The notes: generated by a model from the letters alone, not told the origin. DNA of 38,073 nt from Candidatus Ornithospirochaeta stercorigallinarum (GCA_018711525.1 DVIF01000023.1:1-38073); one strand, 5' to 3'; shown: positions 1 through 8,790, counted from the first letter of the stretch. A program made the numbers and translations.

Positions 1-116
1 CTTTGTTGTTCTCTTTTATCTTTTTCGAATCGACAGAAGCACCCTGCTTCCTTCTCTCTCTTCCCCTGCGCTCCAGCTTTCAAAAACCTTGTGCCTGCTT
101 CCAAGCACGCTAGGAC

Positions 117-146
117 AATTTAGCTCTTTTCACTCTTTTCTGTCAA
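117..146 (-). promoter_or_regulatory. Strong sigma70-type promoter pointing left out of the window
   Basis: On the minus strand a consensus -35 TTGACA (146-141) is followed after 18 bases by TAAATT (122-117). Transcription would begin near 110 and leave at least 110 bases of leader before the left edge. The leader contains a 6-bp stem with a 3-base loop (36-50). A near-consensus promoter with a long untranslated leader would suit a stable-RNA operon or a structured 5' UTR, but the transcribed gene is not in the window. Confidence 0.5.
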
Positions 147-272
147 TTACTTTCTCAAAAAAAATTCAAGATTTTTTTACAGATAAAGAAGCTTTCTCGA
201 TAACTTATTATGTCATGAGAAATAAGCCGAATCATCTGATTCCAAATCTCCTTTGTTGACTAAGGAAACCAG

Positions 273-308
273 GAATATCACCTCATCTTTTTCTGTGAGG
301 TAATATTC
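273..308. repeat. 13-bp inverted repeat, one mismatch
   Basis: Arms 273-285 and 296-308 match over 13 positions with a single mismatch and enclose a 10-base, T-rich loop. It lies about 50 bases before the MATE promoter and is followed directly by a second small hairpin (316-332). It could be a terminator for something transcribed rightward, or a regulator binding site. The sequence does not decide between these. Confidence 0.6.
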
Positions 309-315
309 AGTTTAC

Positions 316-332
316 CATACTTTTTTAGTATG
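316..332. repeat. Small hairpin with 6-bp perfect arms
   Basis: CATACT (316-321) and AGTATG (327-332) are perfect reverse complements around five T residues. It sits about 25 bases upstream of the -35 box of the MATE gene, where an operator could act. Confidence 0.5.
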
Positions 333-354
333 TAAAGAAAATTTTTACAATCAA

Positions 355-383
355 TTGACTAAGATTCAAAAACTATATATTAC
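355..383 (+). promoter_or_regulatory. Promoter of the first MATE gene
   Basis: TTGACT (355-360) is followed by overlapping -10 candidates, TATATT (376-381, spacer 15) or TATTAC (378-383, spacer 17). The ATG at 393 is only 9-11 bases beyond and has no Shine-Dalgarno sequence, so the mRNA would have almost no leader. Confidence 0.5.
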
Positions 384-392
384 ATTACGGCT

Positions 393-1781
393 ATGGACAC
401 AAATATGACAAAAGGCTCGGCTTTTAAGCTGATGCTCATATTCAGTATTCCTTTACTAATAGGAAATGAATTCCAGCAATTCTATAGTATGGTTGATACC
501 ATTGTCGTAGGAAGGTTTGTTGGAATATACGCTTTGGCAGCTGTAGGGGCGACAAGCGGATTCTCATTCATGGTAATCGGTTTCGCACAGGGATTGACCA
601 TGGGATTTTCCGTAATCGTCAGCCAGAGATATGGAGCCGAGGACTATGAAAACATGAGAAAGGCATATGCAATGAGCATAGTCTGTTCGTTCATTACATC
701 AATCGTCGTCTCTGTTCTTTTTGCCCTTCTGAGCATGCCGCTGCTAAGACTGATTCAAACTCCTGAAGATATAATAATGGACGCCAACCTCTATATTATT
801 ACTATATATATAGGGTTGATCGCACCGATATATTATAATCTTTTTTCATCAATACTAAGAGCGGTCGGCGATTCGAAAAGCCCTCTGATATTCCTGCTCA
901 TTTCAAGTGTATTGAACATAGTTCTGGACCTGTTCTTCGTCATAGTCGTACCTTTTGGGGTCTTTGGTGTGGCTTTCGCAACTATCATCTCTCAGATCAT
1001 CAGCGCACTCTTGTGCTATTTCTACATTGTAAAGAAGTACCCGATGTTCCGACTGTCGAAAAAAGAGATGCACATAGACAGGGTACTCTGCAGAAGGCTG
1101 TTTGCAATAGGACTTCCAGGAGCCCTTCAGTTCTCCGTATGTGCAATCGGTGTGATAATCGTTCAGGCTGCAATAAACGGTTTTGGATCCAGTGTTGTCG
1201 CAGCATACAGTGTCGGAACGAAAATCGAGAATGTGATAACCGTAATCTATACGGTACTCGGAATGGCGATAAGCACATACGCGGGACAGAATCTCGGAGC
1301 GGGAAACTTCAAAAGGATAAGACATGGCTTCAATGTATCATTTTTAATGATGATAGGAGCGACCGTAATTACAATACTGCTTGCATATTTCATAACTGAA
1401 CCGATGGCATATCTCTTCGTAGATAAGAACACTACGGAACCTGAAGTAATCGAGAACTGCATTTTCTATGTCAGGACGATTTCAAAGTTCTTCTTTTTCC
1501 TTGGTCTCATTTTCGTATATAGAACAGGCTGCCAAGGTTTAGGTTCCGGTGCAATTCCGATGATCAGCAGCATTACAGAGTTGATAGCCAGGGCGATTGC
1601 CGCAATGACACTGCCTGGGATGCTGGGATATTTCGGTGTCGTGATTGCAAGTCCTATAGCATGGATGGCGGCAGGATGCATCCTACCCTTCTGCTATTTA
1701 TATTATATAGGAAAAACAGAAAAAAGATTTGTCCAGCATCAGAGACAAAAAATAGAAAAAACTGTTGACATGCATATCTAA
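393..1781 (+). CDS. MATE family multidrug/metabolite exporter
   Basis: Inner-membrane cation-coupled antiporter of the MATE (MatE) family, expected to export cationic drugs or metabolites. The 462 residues are the usual length. The protein has about 12 hydrophobic segments in two related halves, beginning with the typical IPLLIGNEFQQFYSMVDTIVVGRFVG segment, split here as IPLLIGNEFQQFYSMVD then TIVVGRFVG. The second half starts near residue 235 with GLPGALQFSVCAIGVIIVQ. The ATG at 393 follows closely on a promoter and lacks a Shine-Dalgarno site. The gene is monocistronic and is followed by two tRNA genes whose promoter -35 box lies inside its last codons. A second MATE gene is at 25608 in the same window. 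The substrate cannot be told from sequence. Confidence 0.9.
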   Translation: MDTNMTKGSAFKLMLIFSIPLLIGNEFQQFYSMVDTIVVGRFVGIYALAAVGATSGFSFMVIGFAQGLTMGFSVIVSQRYGAEDYENMRKAYAMSIVCSFITSIVVSVLFALLSMPLLRLIQTPEDIIMDANLYIITIYIGLIAPIYYNLFSSILRAVGDSKSPLIFLLISSVLNIVLDLFFVIVVPFGVFGVAFATIISQIISALLCYFYIVKKYPMFRLSKKEMHIDRVLCRRLFAIGLPGALQFSVCAIGVIIVQAAINGFGSSVVAAYSVGTKIENVITVIYTVLGMAISTYAGQNLGAGNFKRIRHGFNVSFLMMIGATVITILLAYFITEPMAYLFVDKNTTEPEVIENCIFYVRTISKFFFFLGLIFVYRTGCQGLGSGAIPMISSITELIARAIAAMTLPGMLGYFGVVIASPIAWMAAGCILPFCYLYYIGKTEKRFVQHQRQKIEKTVDMHI

Positions 1782-1793
1782 TTTTGTTAATTT
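1765..1793 (+). promoter_or_regulatory. tRNA operon promoter
   Basis: A consensus TTGACA (1765-1770) lies inside the end of the MATE coding region. A 17-base spacer leads to TAATTT (1788-1793), placing the start of transcription about 10 bases before tRNA-Lys. Confidence 0.5.
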
Positions 1794-1809
1794 ACTAAGC
1801 GTTGCACTT

Positions 1810-1882
1810 GGGCCGCTAGCTCAGCAGGTAGAGCAACGCCCTTTTAAGGCGTGGGTCATTGGTTCGAATCCAATGCGGCTCA
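1810..1882 (+). tRNA. tRNA-Lys (anticodon TTT)
   Basis: A complete cloverleaf can be folded by eye. The acceptor stem is 1810-1816 with 75-81 of the 1800s, including one G-U pair. The D stem is GCTC/GAGC (1819-1822/1831-1834). The anticodon stem is 1836-1840/1848-1852, with loop CTTTTAA and anticodon TTT at 1843-1845. The T stem is 1858-1862/1870-1874 with loop TTCGAAT. The discriminator base is A1882. CCA is not encoded, so it must be added by CCA transferase. Confidence 0.95.
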
Positions 1883-1891
1883 CGTATTTAT

Positions 1892-1963
1892 GTCTCCTTC
1901 GTCTAGTGGTTAGGACAACGGGTTTTCATCCCGTCAACACCAGTTCGATCCTGGTAGGAGATG
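1892..1963 (+). tRNA. tRNA-Glu (anticodon TTC)
   Basis: The cloverleaf has acceptor GTCTCCT (1892-1898) with AGGAGAT (1956-1962), starting with a G-U pair. The anticodon stem is 1918-1922/1930-1934, with TTC at 1925-1927. The T stem ACCAG/CTGGT encloses TTCGATC. The discriminator is G1963 and CCA is not encoded. It is nine bases downstream of tRNA-Lys and is surely co-transcribed with it. Confidence 0.95.
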
Positions 1964-1968
1964 AATAG

Positions 1969-1998
1969 AGGCTATCAGAAATGATAGCCTTTATTTTT
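1969..1998 (+). terminator. Rho-independent terminator of the tRNA pair
   Basis: Arms AGGCTATCA (1969-1977) and TGATAGCCT (1982-1990) are perfect, with a GAAA loop, and are followed by TTATTTTT. It stands between the tRNAs and the convergent efflux operon. On the opposite strand the T tract is poor. Confidence 0.9.
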
Positions 1999-2010
1999 AC
2001 ACTTGGATGT

Positions 2011-3387
2011 TCATCTCAATCCTGCTATATATTCCACAGCTAATGCACCCTGCATCAGATTGGCTTTCTCCTGCAGAAGGGATACCTCATTCTGATAAAT
2101 CTCTATCTTCTTCTGAAGGATGTCACTCTCCCCTACATAACCGGATTCAAGCTTCGTATTCAATGTATCAAGTTCGTCATTCAGCACGTCAGCCTTCGTC
2201 TGATAGTACTCGATTTTCGACTTTGCAAGGTCCATCGTCCTGAAGTTCTCTTCTAAAGCCATGCTCAACTGTGTTTTTGCACTTTCAAGAGTAAGGTTTG
2301 ATGATTCAATCTGACTTTCAGACCTTCTGACATTGTTTATTATCTTCCCTCCATCCCAGAGTGTCGTCTTAAGTCCTACAGTGATATTGAGGGAATAATC
2401 ATTCTCCCTGTACCAGTTCTTCTCTATGAAAGGAAATCTTGACCCTCCATAGCCAAGGGAGACCTGTAGTGCGATATCAGGCTTTCCATACATGCTTCCC
2501 CTTGCGATATCCTCCCCGAGCTCTGCGGCCTCGACAGACATCGATGCCATCTTGATATTGTTGTTGGCATTGCTTACAGCACGTTTCCTGAGCTCATCTC
2601 GATTCAGATTACTTACCTCATAGTAATGCTCCTCATCTGGAATGAAGGAATAATCATCATCTCCTAATTCGATGCCGACCGTTTTCTCAAGGCTATCCAT
2701 CAAGGAGGAGATCTGAACCTCGACTTCCGTCACCGCCATGTCGAGCTCACTCTTTGAAAGCCTTGCCACGTTGTAATCATCAAGCAGCATTACACCATTC
2801 TCATAACCGCTCTTGGCAATTTCAATGAGACTATCAGCATCCTCTGCTGCAAGGCGCAGCTGTTCAAGAATCGCCCTGGCATAATAGAGTCCACCAAGAG
2901 AACCTTCAAGTTCAACGGAAAGACTGTCTATCTTATCATCCTTCTCTGTCTGTCTTATTTCGAGAATCTTGTTGTAAAGCTTCACCGCATTTGTAATCTT
3001 TCCCCAGGTGAATATGGGCTGCGTTATTGAGAGCTGAGCCATATAGAGGGTGTTCTCCATGCCATCGTATAGTGTGACATAGTTGTTGGGAACACCCATC
3101 TGCTGGGCAAGAGGACCAAGGATGTCGTCAGTAGAAACTGTAATCCTGTCTATCAGAGGATTTACCATGTATGTACCGCTAAGCGTCAGGTCTATGCTGG
3201 GTGAATAATTCCCTTTCGCATCCTTCACATCGATCGAGGCCGTCTTTATAACCTCATCCTGAGTCAGAAGCTCAAGGTTGCTCACATTCATGATCGACAG
3301 CAAATCCTCATATGTATAAGGCTCTGCAAAGAGGGAGGCTGAGATAAGAAGAATTATCAGGAATGTAAGTGTTTTCTTCTTTTTCAT
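2011..3387 (-). CDS. TolC family outer-membrane efflux protein
   Basis: Outer-membrane channel of a tripartite efflux system (OEP/TolC family). An N-terminal signal peptide (MKKKKTLTFLIILLISASLFA) ends in an A-E junction near residue 21. It is followed by long amphipathic helices rich in A, L, E and K in two related halves, as in TolC. The ATG at 3387 is preferred because GAGG lies five bases upstream. A GTG two codons earlier would give 460 residues. It is the last gene of the adaptor-pump-lipoprotein-TolC operon and starts 12 bases after the lipoprotein stop codon. At 458 residues it is the normal length. Together with the RND pump it implies a cell with an outer membrane. Confidence 0.92.
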   Translation of the reverse strand: MKKKKTLTFLIILLISASLFAEPYTYEDLLSIMNVSNLELLTQDEVIKTASIDVKDAKGNYSPSIDLTLSGTYMVNPLIDRITVSTDDILGPLAQQMGVPNNYVTLYDGMENTLYMAQLSITQPIFTWGKITNAVKLYNKILEIRQTEKDDKIDSLSVELEGSLGGLYYARAILEQLRLAAEDADSLIEIAKSGYENGVMLLDDYNVARLSKSELDMAVTEVEVQISSLMDSLEKTVGIELGDDDYSFIPDEEHYYEVSNLNRDELRKRAVSNANNNIKMASMSVEAAELGEDIARGSMYGKPDIALQVSLGYGGSRFPFIEKNWYRENDYSLNITVGLKTTLWDGGKIINNVRRSESQIESSNLTLESAKTQLSMALEENFRTMDLAKSKIEYYQTKADVLNDELDTLNTKLESGYVGESDILQKKIEIYQNEVSLLQEKANLMQGALAVEYIAGLR

Positions 3388-3399
3388 AGTCACCTCTGC

Positions 3400-4521
3400 T
3401 TAAGTCAGTGTTATAGAAACCCTATATTCAGATTGATTGCTATTGATTTTAAAATCTGATATTTCTTCCAAATCGGTTCCATCTGATGCAGTAATTTTTA
3501 TTGGATAATTTGGTTGCGAATCATTGATAAAGAAAACTATATCCTCACCAAGACCTGAGAACATTCCACTTCTCCTACCTTCTCCGACCGCCGTTTCCGA
3601 ATCAGTGTAGACCGTTTTTGGAGAATCGCTGGATGGTGTTATTCCTGTCAGACCTGTTACATCGAGAGAGACTGCAACGTTATCAATACCCTTATCTGCT
3701 TTAAGAACCTGTCCGGAAATACTTATCCTGAACCAGTTCTTAGTAAAATACAGGCTATCGGTCTGACTCTGGGATGTGCCATCAAAGCCATCTTCGGTCT
3801 TCAAGATATAAGTTCCGGTTCCTTCTTTATCTTTAAATGAAAACTGCCCCACGCTTTCTTCTGAGGTATTAACTTCCTTGTTAACACTTTCAAAATTCGA
3901 TAATGTGATTTGCGGCGCGCAATCACCTTTGTAATAGACGACAGGGATTGAGTATGTTCCGACAGCACTTACGTTTCCACTTCTCTCAACGCCCCTGTAA
4001 TCCGTGTAGGAATAATGGAACTCTATACCATCGGTCAAGCTGGAGGAATCAGAGTCATCTCTCAAGTCGATATTATAAGTATATGTATCTACAATACTTG
4101 TAAGCTCTGCGGTCTTTATCTGGCTGGTAGACTCACTGTAAAGCGTTACGGAACTGTCACTCTTTGTAAGCCCATAGTTCTCATTATAGAAGAGTAGGTA
4201 CACATCCGCCTTATCGGCATCCTTACCATATTCGGGGCTGTTCGTCTCCCACCAGACCTTGGAGAATGAATAGGAACCGTTTGCAGAAGTATATGCTATG
4301 CCATCCGCTCCTGCCGGGTTGAAATCAGCATGTGCATTCTTATCGTACGCATCATATTCCGAGTCCCTCCTCCCCTCATCGAAATACACGGCGACCATGA
4401 CATCATTTATACCCTCTCCAGTCTCCGCATCCTTAACTGTTCCGGTGATTCCACCATAATAGACTGCAGAGCATGAAGTTAATAAGATTATAAGCAAGAT
4501 CGGCAGAAATAGTTTTTTCAT
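3400..4521 (-). CDS. Putative lipoprotein with carboxypeptidase-regulatory-like domain, in efflux operon
   Basis: A lipoprotein signal is clear: a short basic start, a hydrophobic stretch and the lipobox L-T-S-C with Cys17. Residues about 22-110 look like a carboxypeptidase-regulatory-like (Ig-fold) domain, with ITGTVKDAETGEGINDVMVAV followed later by TSANGSYSFSKVWW, typical of surface beta-sandwich proteins. The remaining ~260 residues are rich in S, T, D and G and probably all beta; I do not recognise them. The start codon overlaps the RND stop (ATGA), with GGAGG just upstream, so translation is coupled. No function is assigned. Its fixed place between pump and TolC suggests an accessory envelope role. 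Confidence 0.75.
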   Translation of the reverse strand: MKKLFLPILLIILLTSCSAVYYGGITGTVKDAETGEGINDVMVAVYFDEGRRDSEYDAYDKNAHADFNPAGADGIAYTSANGSYSFSKVWWETNSPEYGKDADKADVYLLFYNENYGLTKSDSSVTLYSESTSQIKTAELTSIVDTYTYNIDLRDDSDSSSLTDGIEFHYSYTDYRGVERSGNVSAVGTYSIPVVYYKGDCAPQITLSNFESVNKEVNTSEESVGQFSFKDKEGTGTYILKTEDGFDGTSQSQTDSLYFTKNWFRISISGQVLKADKGIDNVAVSLDVTGLTGITPSSDSPKTVYTDSETAVGEGRRSGMFSGLGEDIVFFINDSQPNYPIKITASDGTDLEEISDFKINSNQSEYRVSITLT

Positions 4522-7500
4522 TTTCCCCTCCTCAAATTATATTTCCTGTTCATCCTTCTCCTTTCGCTTCTGAAATAGAAGATAGGCATGATTATAAGTG
4601 TGATGAACGTACTGGTTGTGAGTCCTCCCATGATTACCTGTCCAAGCGGTGCATAAACCTCTGCACCCTCACCTTTTGCAATAGCCATCGGGATGACGCC
4701 GAGGATTGTCGTAAGGCTGCTCATCAGTATCGGTCTGAGTCTGCTTGTTGTTCCTTCCTTAATGTTTTCCTTGAGCATCTTGAGCTCCTCATCGTAAGGA
4801 AGAAGACCGAAAGAGCCATCAACCTCATCGTATGCAATTCCCCGTTCCTTAAGCTTTTCAGCCCTTCTCTCTTCCTGGAGCTGGTTGATGTAGTCAACAA
4901 GTATGATACCGTTGTTTACAAGCATTCCGAAGAGTGTGATCACACCCATTATGGAGACCATGTTCATTGAAGATCCGAACACAGAGAGGGAGAGCAGCAC
5001 TCCTATGGCGCAGAAAGGAATCGTAAGCATTATCAGCATAGGATGCTTGAAACGTTCGAAAACGAGCACCATGACCATGTATACCAGGAAGAGTCCTATG
5101 AGGCCCGCCTGCATCATCGGGACGATCGAGTCGTTCAGAAGCTCTCCCATGCCTCCTGTCTTTGTTGTTATTGCAGCGTCCAGTGGATTTTCAGCAAGAT
5201 ACTCATCCACCCTCTCCGTCACGCCGCTGGTGGACTCACTCACCAGCTGTGCGGATATCGTTATCGTTCTTGCCCTGTCAGTATGATTTATCTGGGAGAG
5301 TTCAGTCTGGATATCGAAATCTGCAATGGAGGCAAATGGGACGACAGCTCCAGCCTGGCTTATCACAGTCAGATTATTCAGCAGGTCCCTGCTTATCGGT
5401 TCATCGGTTACGTTGCTTGTAAGCCTTATATCGTAATTCTTATCCGTGTCGGCATCCTTATAGAGCCCGATATCCATACCGTTGAAGAGTATGGCAGTCG
5501 TCATTCCCGCCTCATAGCTTGTTATTCCCATGTTCGACATGTTCTCATAACTGGCATTGAGTATGGCTGTCCTTGTATCATAGTTTGAATTGATCGACGT
5601 GCTGAGGACTTCATGATCGGTCTTGAGGAAATCCTCTATCCTGCGGGCTTCCGAATAGAGAAGCTCACTGTCATCACCTACAAGTGTCAGACCGTATCCG
5701 CCACCACCTGAGATATATGCAACGAGGTTATCATAACCTCCGTTCTTAACCTGCACTGTCGCACCAGGAAGGATCGAGGAGATCTTGTACTGGAGATCTA
5801 TGATTATGTCATGGATGTCCCTCTCTCTTTCTGCGACAGGGACAAGAACAGCGTGGATGCTTCCCTTGTTAGTCGTAGATGTGCTGAAGTCGAGCATGTC
5901 GGAACCCTTTCCCGAGAACATCACATATGTCTTTAGTTCCGGGACGCTATCGAGCATTACCTTCTCTGCATCGGCCATACCCCTTTCAGTCTGCTCAAGC
6001 GTATAGCCATAAGGGAACGTGATGTTGATATAGAAGTCGCTGTTGTCCGTGCTTGGGATGAAAGCAAAACCTACGAAGAAGAAGAGGTATGCGGTCAGAA
6101 GCAGGACCGAGAGGACTGCAACTACCACAAAGCCGCTGTGCTCTAGGCAAGAGCCCATGAACCTCTTGTAAAGGTCCTCCACTTTGTGAAGACCTTTGAC
6201 TATGAAGCTTTCCTTCTCCAGTCTCCTGTTGTTCTCATCATTGGGAAGGAACTTCTTCAGGAAGAATGGTATGAATATGATGGCTACGATGAGAGAGGCC
6301 CCGATGGAGATCATGAACGTCATCGAAACCGGATAAAGGATCATTCCAACGATACCTGAGAGCATTGCAAGCGGAATGAATACAACTACCGTTGTGAGAT
6401 TGCTTCCTATGACCGATTTATCAACGATATCCGTTCCCCGGAATATCGACTGGTTAACAGTATATGGGAATGTACCGTCCGCTCTCCTCTGCTGGTAGAA
6501 CTTGTATATCTGGTCAAGGACAACGATGGACGCGTCGACTATGCTTCCCAGGGATACAACTATACCTGATATGCTCATCAGGTTTATCGAGATTCCCGCA
6601 ATCCTCATTCCTATGAATGTGAAGAAAACGGAAAGAGGTATCGAAAGGGCGATTACCAGTGTCGCCCTGAGGTCGTTGAGGAATACGAAGATGACTATGA
6701 CTGCAATCAGTATTCCCATGATACCTGATTCGATTACCGTCGAAAGACTTGATATTATGGTCTGACTGTCGTCACTGAGTGTATTGAAGCTGACAGCGCC
6801 ATTGAATTCTGCCGTCTCCCTGGCAAGGACATCCTTAATCGAGTTTATTATCTGAAGTGTGTTCTCTCCACCCCTCTTGGAAACCTCGACAAGTACGACA
6901 TCCTCGCCATAGCTTGTCACATGATAAGAGCTCTCCGGATAGCCGAAATCAATCCGGGCTATATCGCTGAGCCTTATGACATCCCCGTTCTCAGAAGCCC
7001 CCACAGGAAGATTTGCGATATCGGAAAGGCTGTCGAAAGAACCATCATACCTGATTGAAATCTCACTCCCCTGATACTCCCCTGTCGAAAGAGGTATCGA
7101 AAGATTGCCGTACGAAAGAACCTGGAACACCTGCAGTACGGAGACCTTGAGCTGTTTCATCCTCTCGATATCGAGTTCGATGTCGACCTCGGGATCACTT
7201 GTTCCGCTCACACTGACTGTGGAAACCCCACCGATCCTCGTAATCTGAGGGACAAGCTCATCCTCAACATACTCAGAGATATTTGCAATATCGCTGCCCG
7301 CACTCACAGTGAAGGAGTATATCGGAAGCATCGAAGCTCCTCCGACTATTGCGGTAGGAGTCCCACTGAGACCTGAGGGCAGGCTTGACTCCATCTCGGA
7401 TATCCTGTTACGGACTTCAGGAAGCATGTCGTATGCATCTATTCCATCCTGGAACGAGAGGATTACGACTCCGACGCTGTTCGAAGCCTGGCTCTCCATC

Positions 7501-7736
7501 CCTGAAAACCCTTCAAGGGTTACGAAATTATCCTCCATGACATCGATGACTGTCTCTTCTATGTCCTGGCTGCTTGCACCAGGATAGATGGATATGACAT
7601 AGACCTGAGGGATGTTGATATCGCTCATGAATTCGATGTTCACATCATAGATGCTGACAAAGCCGAACACAGCGAGGGCAAGGAGAATCATGCCTATGAT
7701 TACAGGATGCTGGACAGAGAACCTAGATATCTTCAC
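4518..7736 (-). CDS. RND family efflux pump, inner-membrane transporter
   Basis: Proton-driven resistance-nodulation-division transporter (AcrB/MexB-like, ACR_tran family). The 1072 residues have the expected plan: TM1 near residues 12-30, a large periplasmic loop, TM2-6 around residues 330-500, TM7 near 535, a second periplasmic loop, and TM8-12 from about 850. Family marks include IYPGASSQDIEETV near the start, DASIVVLDQIY in TM4 (the AcrB region with the proton-relay aspartates) and LVNNGIILVDYINQL in TM10. The start is GTG at 7736 with GGAGG six bases upstream. It overlaps the adaptor stop by 14 bp and the lipoprotein start by 4 bp. The exported substrate is unknown. Confidence 0.93.
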   Translation of the reverse strand: MKISRFSVQHPVIIGMILLALAVFGFVSIYDVNIEFMSDINIPQVYVISIYPGASSQDIEETVIDVMEDNFVTLEGFSGMESQASNSVGVVILSFQDGIDAYDMLPEVRNRISEMESSLPSGLSGTPTAIVGGASMLPIYSFTVSAGSDIANISEYVEDELVPQITRIGGVSTVSVSGTSDPEVDIELDIERMKQLKVSVLQVFQVLSYGNLSIPLSTGEYQGSEISIRYDGSFDSLSDIANLPVGASENGDVIRLSDIARIDFGYPESSYHVTSYGEDVVLVEVSKRGGENTLQIINSIKDVLARETAEFNGAVSFNTLSDDSQTIISSLSTVIESGIMGILIAVIVIFVFLNDLRATLVIALSIPLSVFFTFIGMRIAGISINLMSISGIVVSLGSIVDASIVVLDQIYKFYQQRRADGTFPYTVNQSIFRGTDIVDKSVIGSNLTTVVVFIPLAMLSGIVGMILYPVSMTFMISIGASLIVAIIFIPFFLKKFLPNDENNRRLEKESFIVKGLHKVEDLYKRFMGSCLEHSGFVVVAVLSVLLLTAYLFFFVGFAFIPSTDNSDFYINITFPYGYTLEQTERGMADAEKVMLDSVPELKTYVMFSGKGSDMLDFSTSTTNKGSIHAVLVPVAERERDIHDIIIDLQYKISSILPGATVQVKNGGYDNLVAYISGGGGYGLTLVGDDSELLYSEARRIEDFLKTDHEVLSTSINSNYDTRTAILNASYENMSNMGITSYEAGMTTAILFNGMDIGLYKDADTDKNYDIRLTSNVTDEPISRDLLNNLTVISQAGAVVPFASIADFDIQTELSQINHTDRARTITISAQLVSESTSGVTERVDEYLAENPLDAAITTKTGGMGELLNDSIVPMMQAGLIGLFLVYMVMVLVFERFKHPMLIMLTIPFCAIGVLLSLSVFGSSMNMVSIMGVITLFGMLVNNGIILVDYINQLQEERRAEKLKERGIAYDEVDGSFGLLPYDEELKMLKENIKEGTTSRLRPILMSSLTTILGVIPMAIAKGEGAEVYAPLGQVIMGGLTTSTFITLIIMPIFYFRSERRRMNRKYNLRRGK

Positions 7737-8790
7737 CTTGGGCCTCCAGGATTCTCACATTCTGCCCATCAAACAGGCTGTTCTGTCCTTCTATCACAAA
7801 ATCAAGATCCTCCATCCCCTCCGGTGCGGATATCAAATCATCATTCTCATAAAGAGGCTTATATTCCATGTAATGAGCCACCCCATCCTCTACATAGTAA
7901 AGTGAATCATCGAGTCGCAATACATTCACAGGCAGGGTATATACATCGGAGATCCTATCATATGTAATATCCACGGTGCATGATGAACCGAGGGCGAAAC
8001 CTTCCGGACTGTCAAGTCTGAGCTTGAGATTGAAACTTCTGCTAAGAGGATCGATCATAGGTGAGATTGAAACAACCTCTGCAGAGCTCACAAGGGCTCT
8101 CGATTCATCTGAGACAGTTATTGAGAGGTTGTCTTTATTCTCATTTATGACATCGTAATATGCGTAAGAGACATTCAAATTGATTACAAGCGCCTCCATA
8201 TCGGCCATGATTGCAAGATAATCGGTATTCGTGGCAATAGAGCCGACAGAACCTTTGTTGATCACCACAGTACCGCTTATCGGGGCCTTTATGTCCGCAT
8301 AGGAGAGCTGGAGGTCTGCAAGGGCCTTCTGCGCATCAGCAGCATCGCGCTGGGCTTCTATGCTCTCAAGTTCCTGCCTGGAGACCGCATTGCTCTGATA
8401 AAGATTGCTTATCCTCTGATACGCACTCTCAAGTGCTGTGGCCTGAGCCTCAGCCTGAAGAGCCTGCAGCCTGTACGGCTCGCTGTCTATCCTGGCGACA
8501 ACCTGGTCCTTTTCAAGCCTGTCCCCCTCCTTGATATCATATTCAAGTATGGTACCGCTGACAAAAGGAACAACTGCAACCATCTGCTCTGATTCGATAT
8601 AGCCTGTAAAACTTATACTCTGTTCTATATCAGACAGCTTTGCCCTGACCGTCCTGACCGGTGCCAGAGGTGCCTGGTAGCTCACCACTTCCCTTGATGA
8701 GAAATAATATCTTAAACCGAAAAAAGCCAATAGGAGGACTGCAAGGAGAATTACAACACGTAGCACTGCAGAGCCAATCTTTTTCTTCAT
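7723..8790 (-). CDS. Efflux RND periplasmic adaptor (membrane fusion protein)
   Basis: Adaptor that links the RND pump to TolC across the periplasm (HlyD/AcrA family). It has one N-terminal membrane anchor (residues about 9-27). A lipoyl/barrel-sandwich half-motif follows (VPFVSGTILEYDIKEGDRLEKDQ), then an alpha-helical hairpin rich in A, Q and E, the returning half-motif (IKAPISGTVVINKGSVGS) and a beta-barrel. I chose ATG 8790 because AAGGTGGG precedes it; an upstream ATG at 8853 would add 21 hydrophobic residues without support. First gene of the four-gene operon; it overlaps the RND start by 14 bp. Confidence 0.9.
   Translation of the reverse strand: MKKKIGSAVLRVVILLAVLLLAFFGLRYYFSSREVVSYQAPLAPVRTVRAKLSDIEQSISFTGYIESEQMVAVVPFVSGTILEYDIKEGDRLEKDQVVARIDSEPYRLQALQAEAQATALESAYQRISNLYQSNAVSRQELESIEAQRDAADAQKALADLQLSYADIKAPISGTVVINKGSVGSIATNTDYLAIMADMEALVINLNVSYAYYDVINENKDNLSITVSDESRALVSSAEVVSISPMIDPLSRSFNLKLRLDSPEGFALGSSCTVDITYDRISDVYTLPVNVLRLDDSLYYVEDGVAHYMEYKPLYENDDLISAPEGMEDLDFVIEGQNSLFDGQNVRILEAQGEDI

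Larger units (their letters stand above)
1..392. other. Non-coding, inverted-repeat-rich left flank
   Basis: No convincing reading frame is visible on either strand. The stretch holds several inverted repeats: arms 36-41/45-50, 204-209/221-226, 229-234/237-242, 273-285/296-308 and 316-321/327-332. It also holds a minus-strand promoter (117-146) and, at its right end, the promoter of the MATE gene. On the minus strand, positions 110-1 contain no ATG, and the GTG at 46-44 hits a stop after a few codons. That segment therefore looks like an untranslated leader of something beyond the left edge. Confidence 0.6.

Noticed and set aside
1765-1968. 67-codon plus-strand frame covering the two tRNAs
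   Set aside because: It runs through both cloverleaf structures, which fully explain the sequence.
3387-3393. GTG 3393 as the tolC start
   Set aside because: The GTG is part of the likely ribosome-site stretch. ATG 3387 has better spacing and starts directly with the lysine-rich signal peptide.
5043-5588. 181-codon frame opposite the RND pump
   Set aside because: Shadow of a highly conserved long gene. No ribosome site and odd His/Cys composition.
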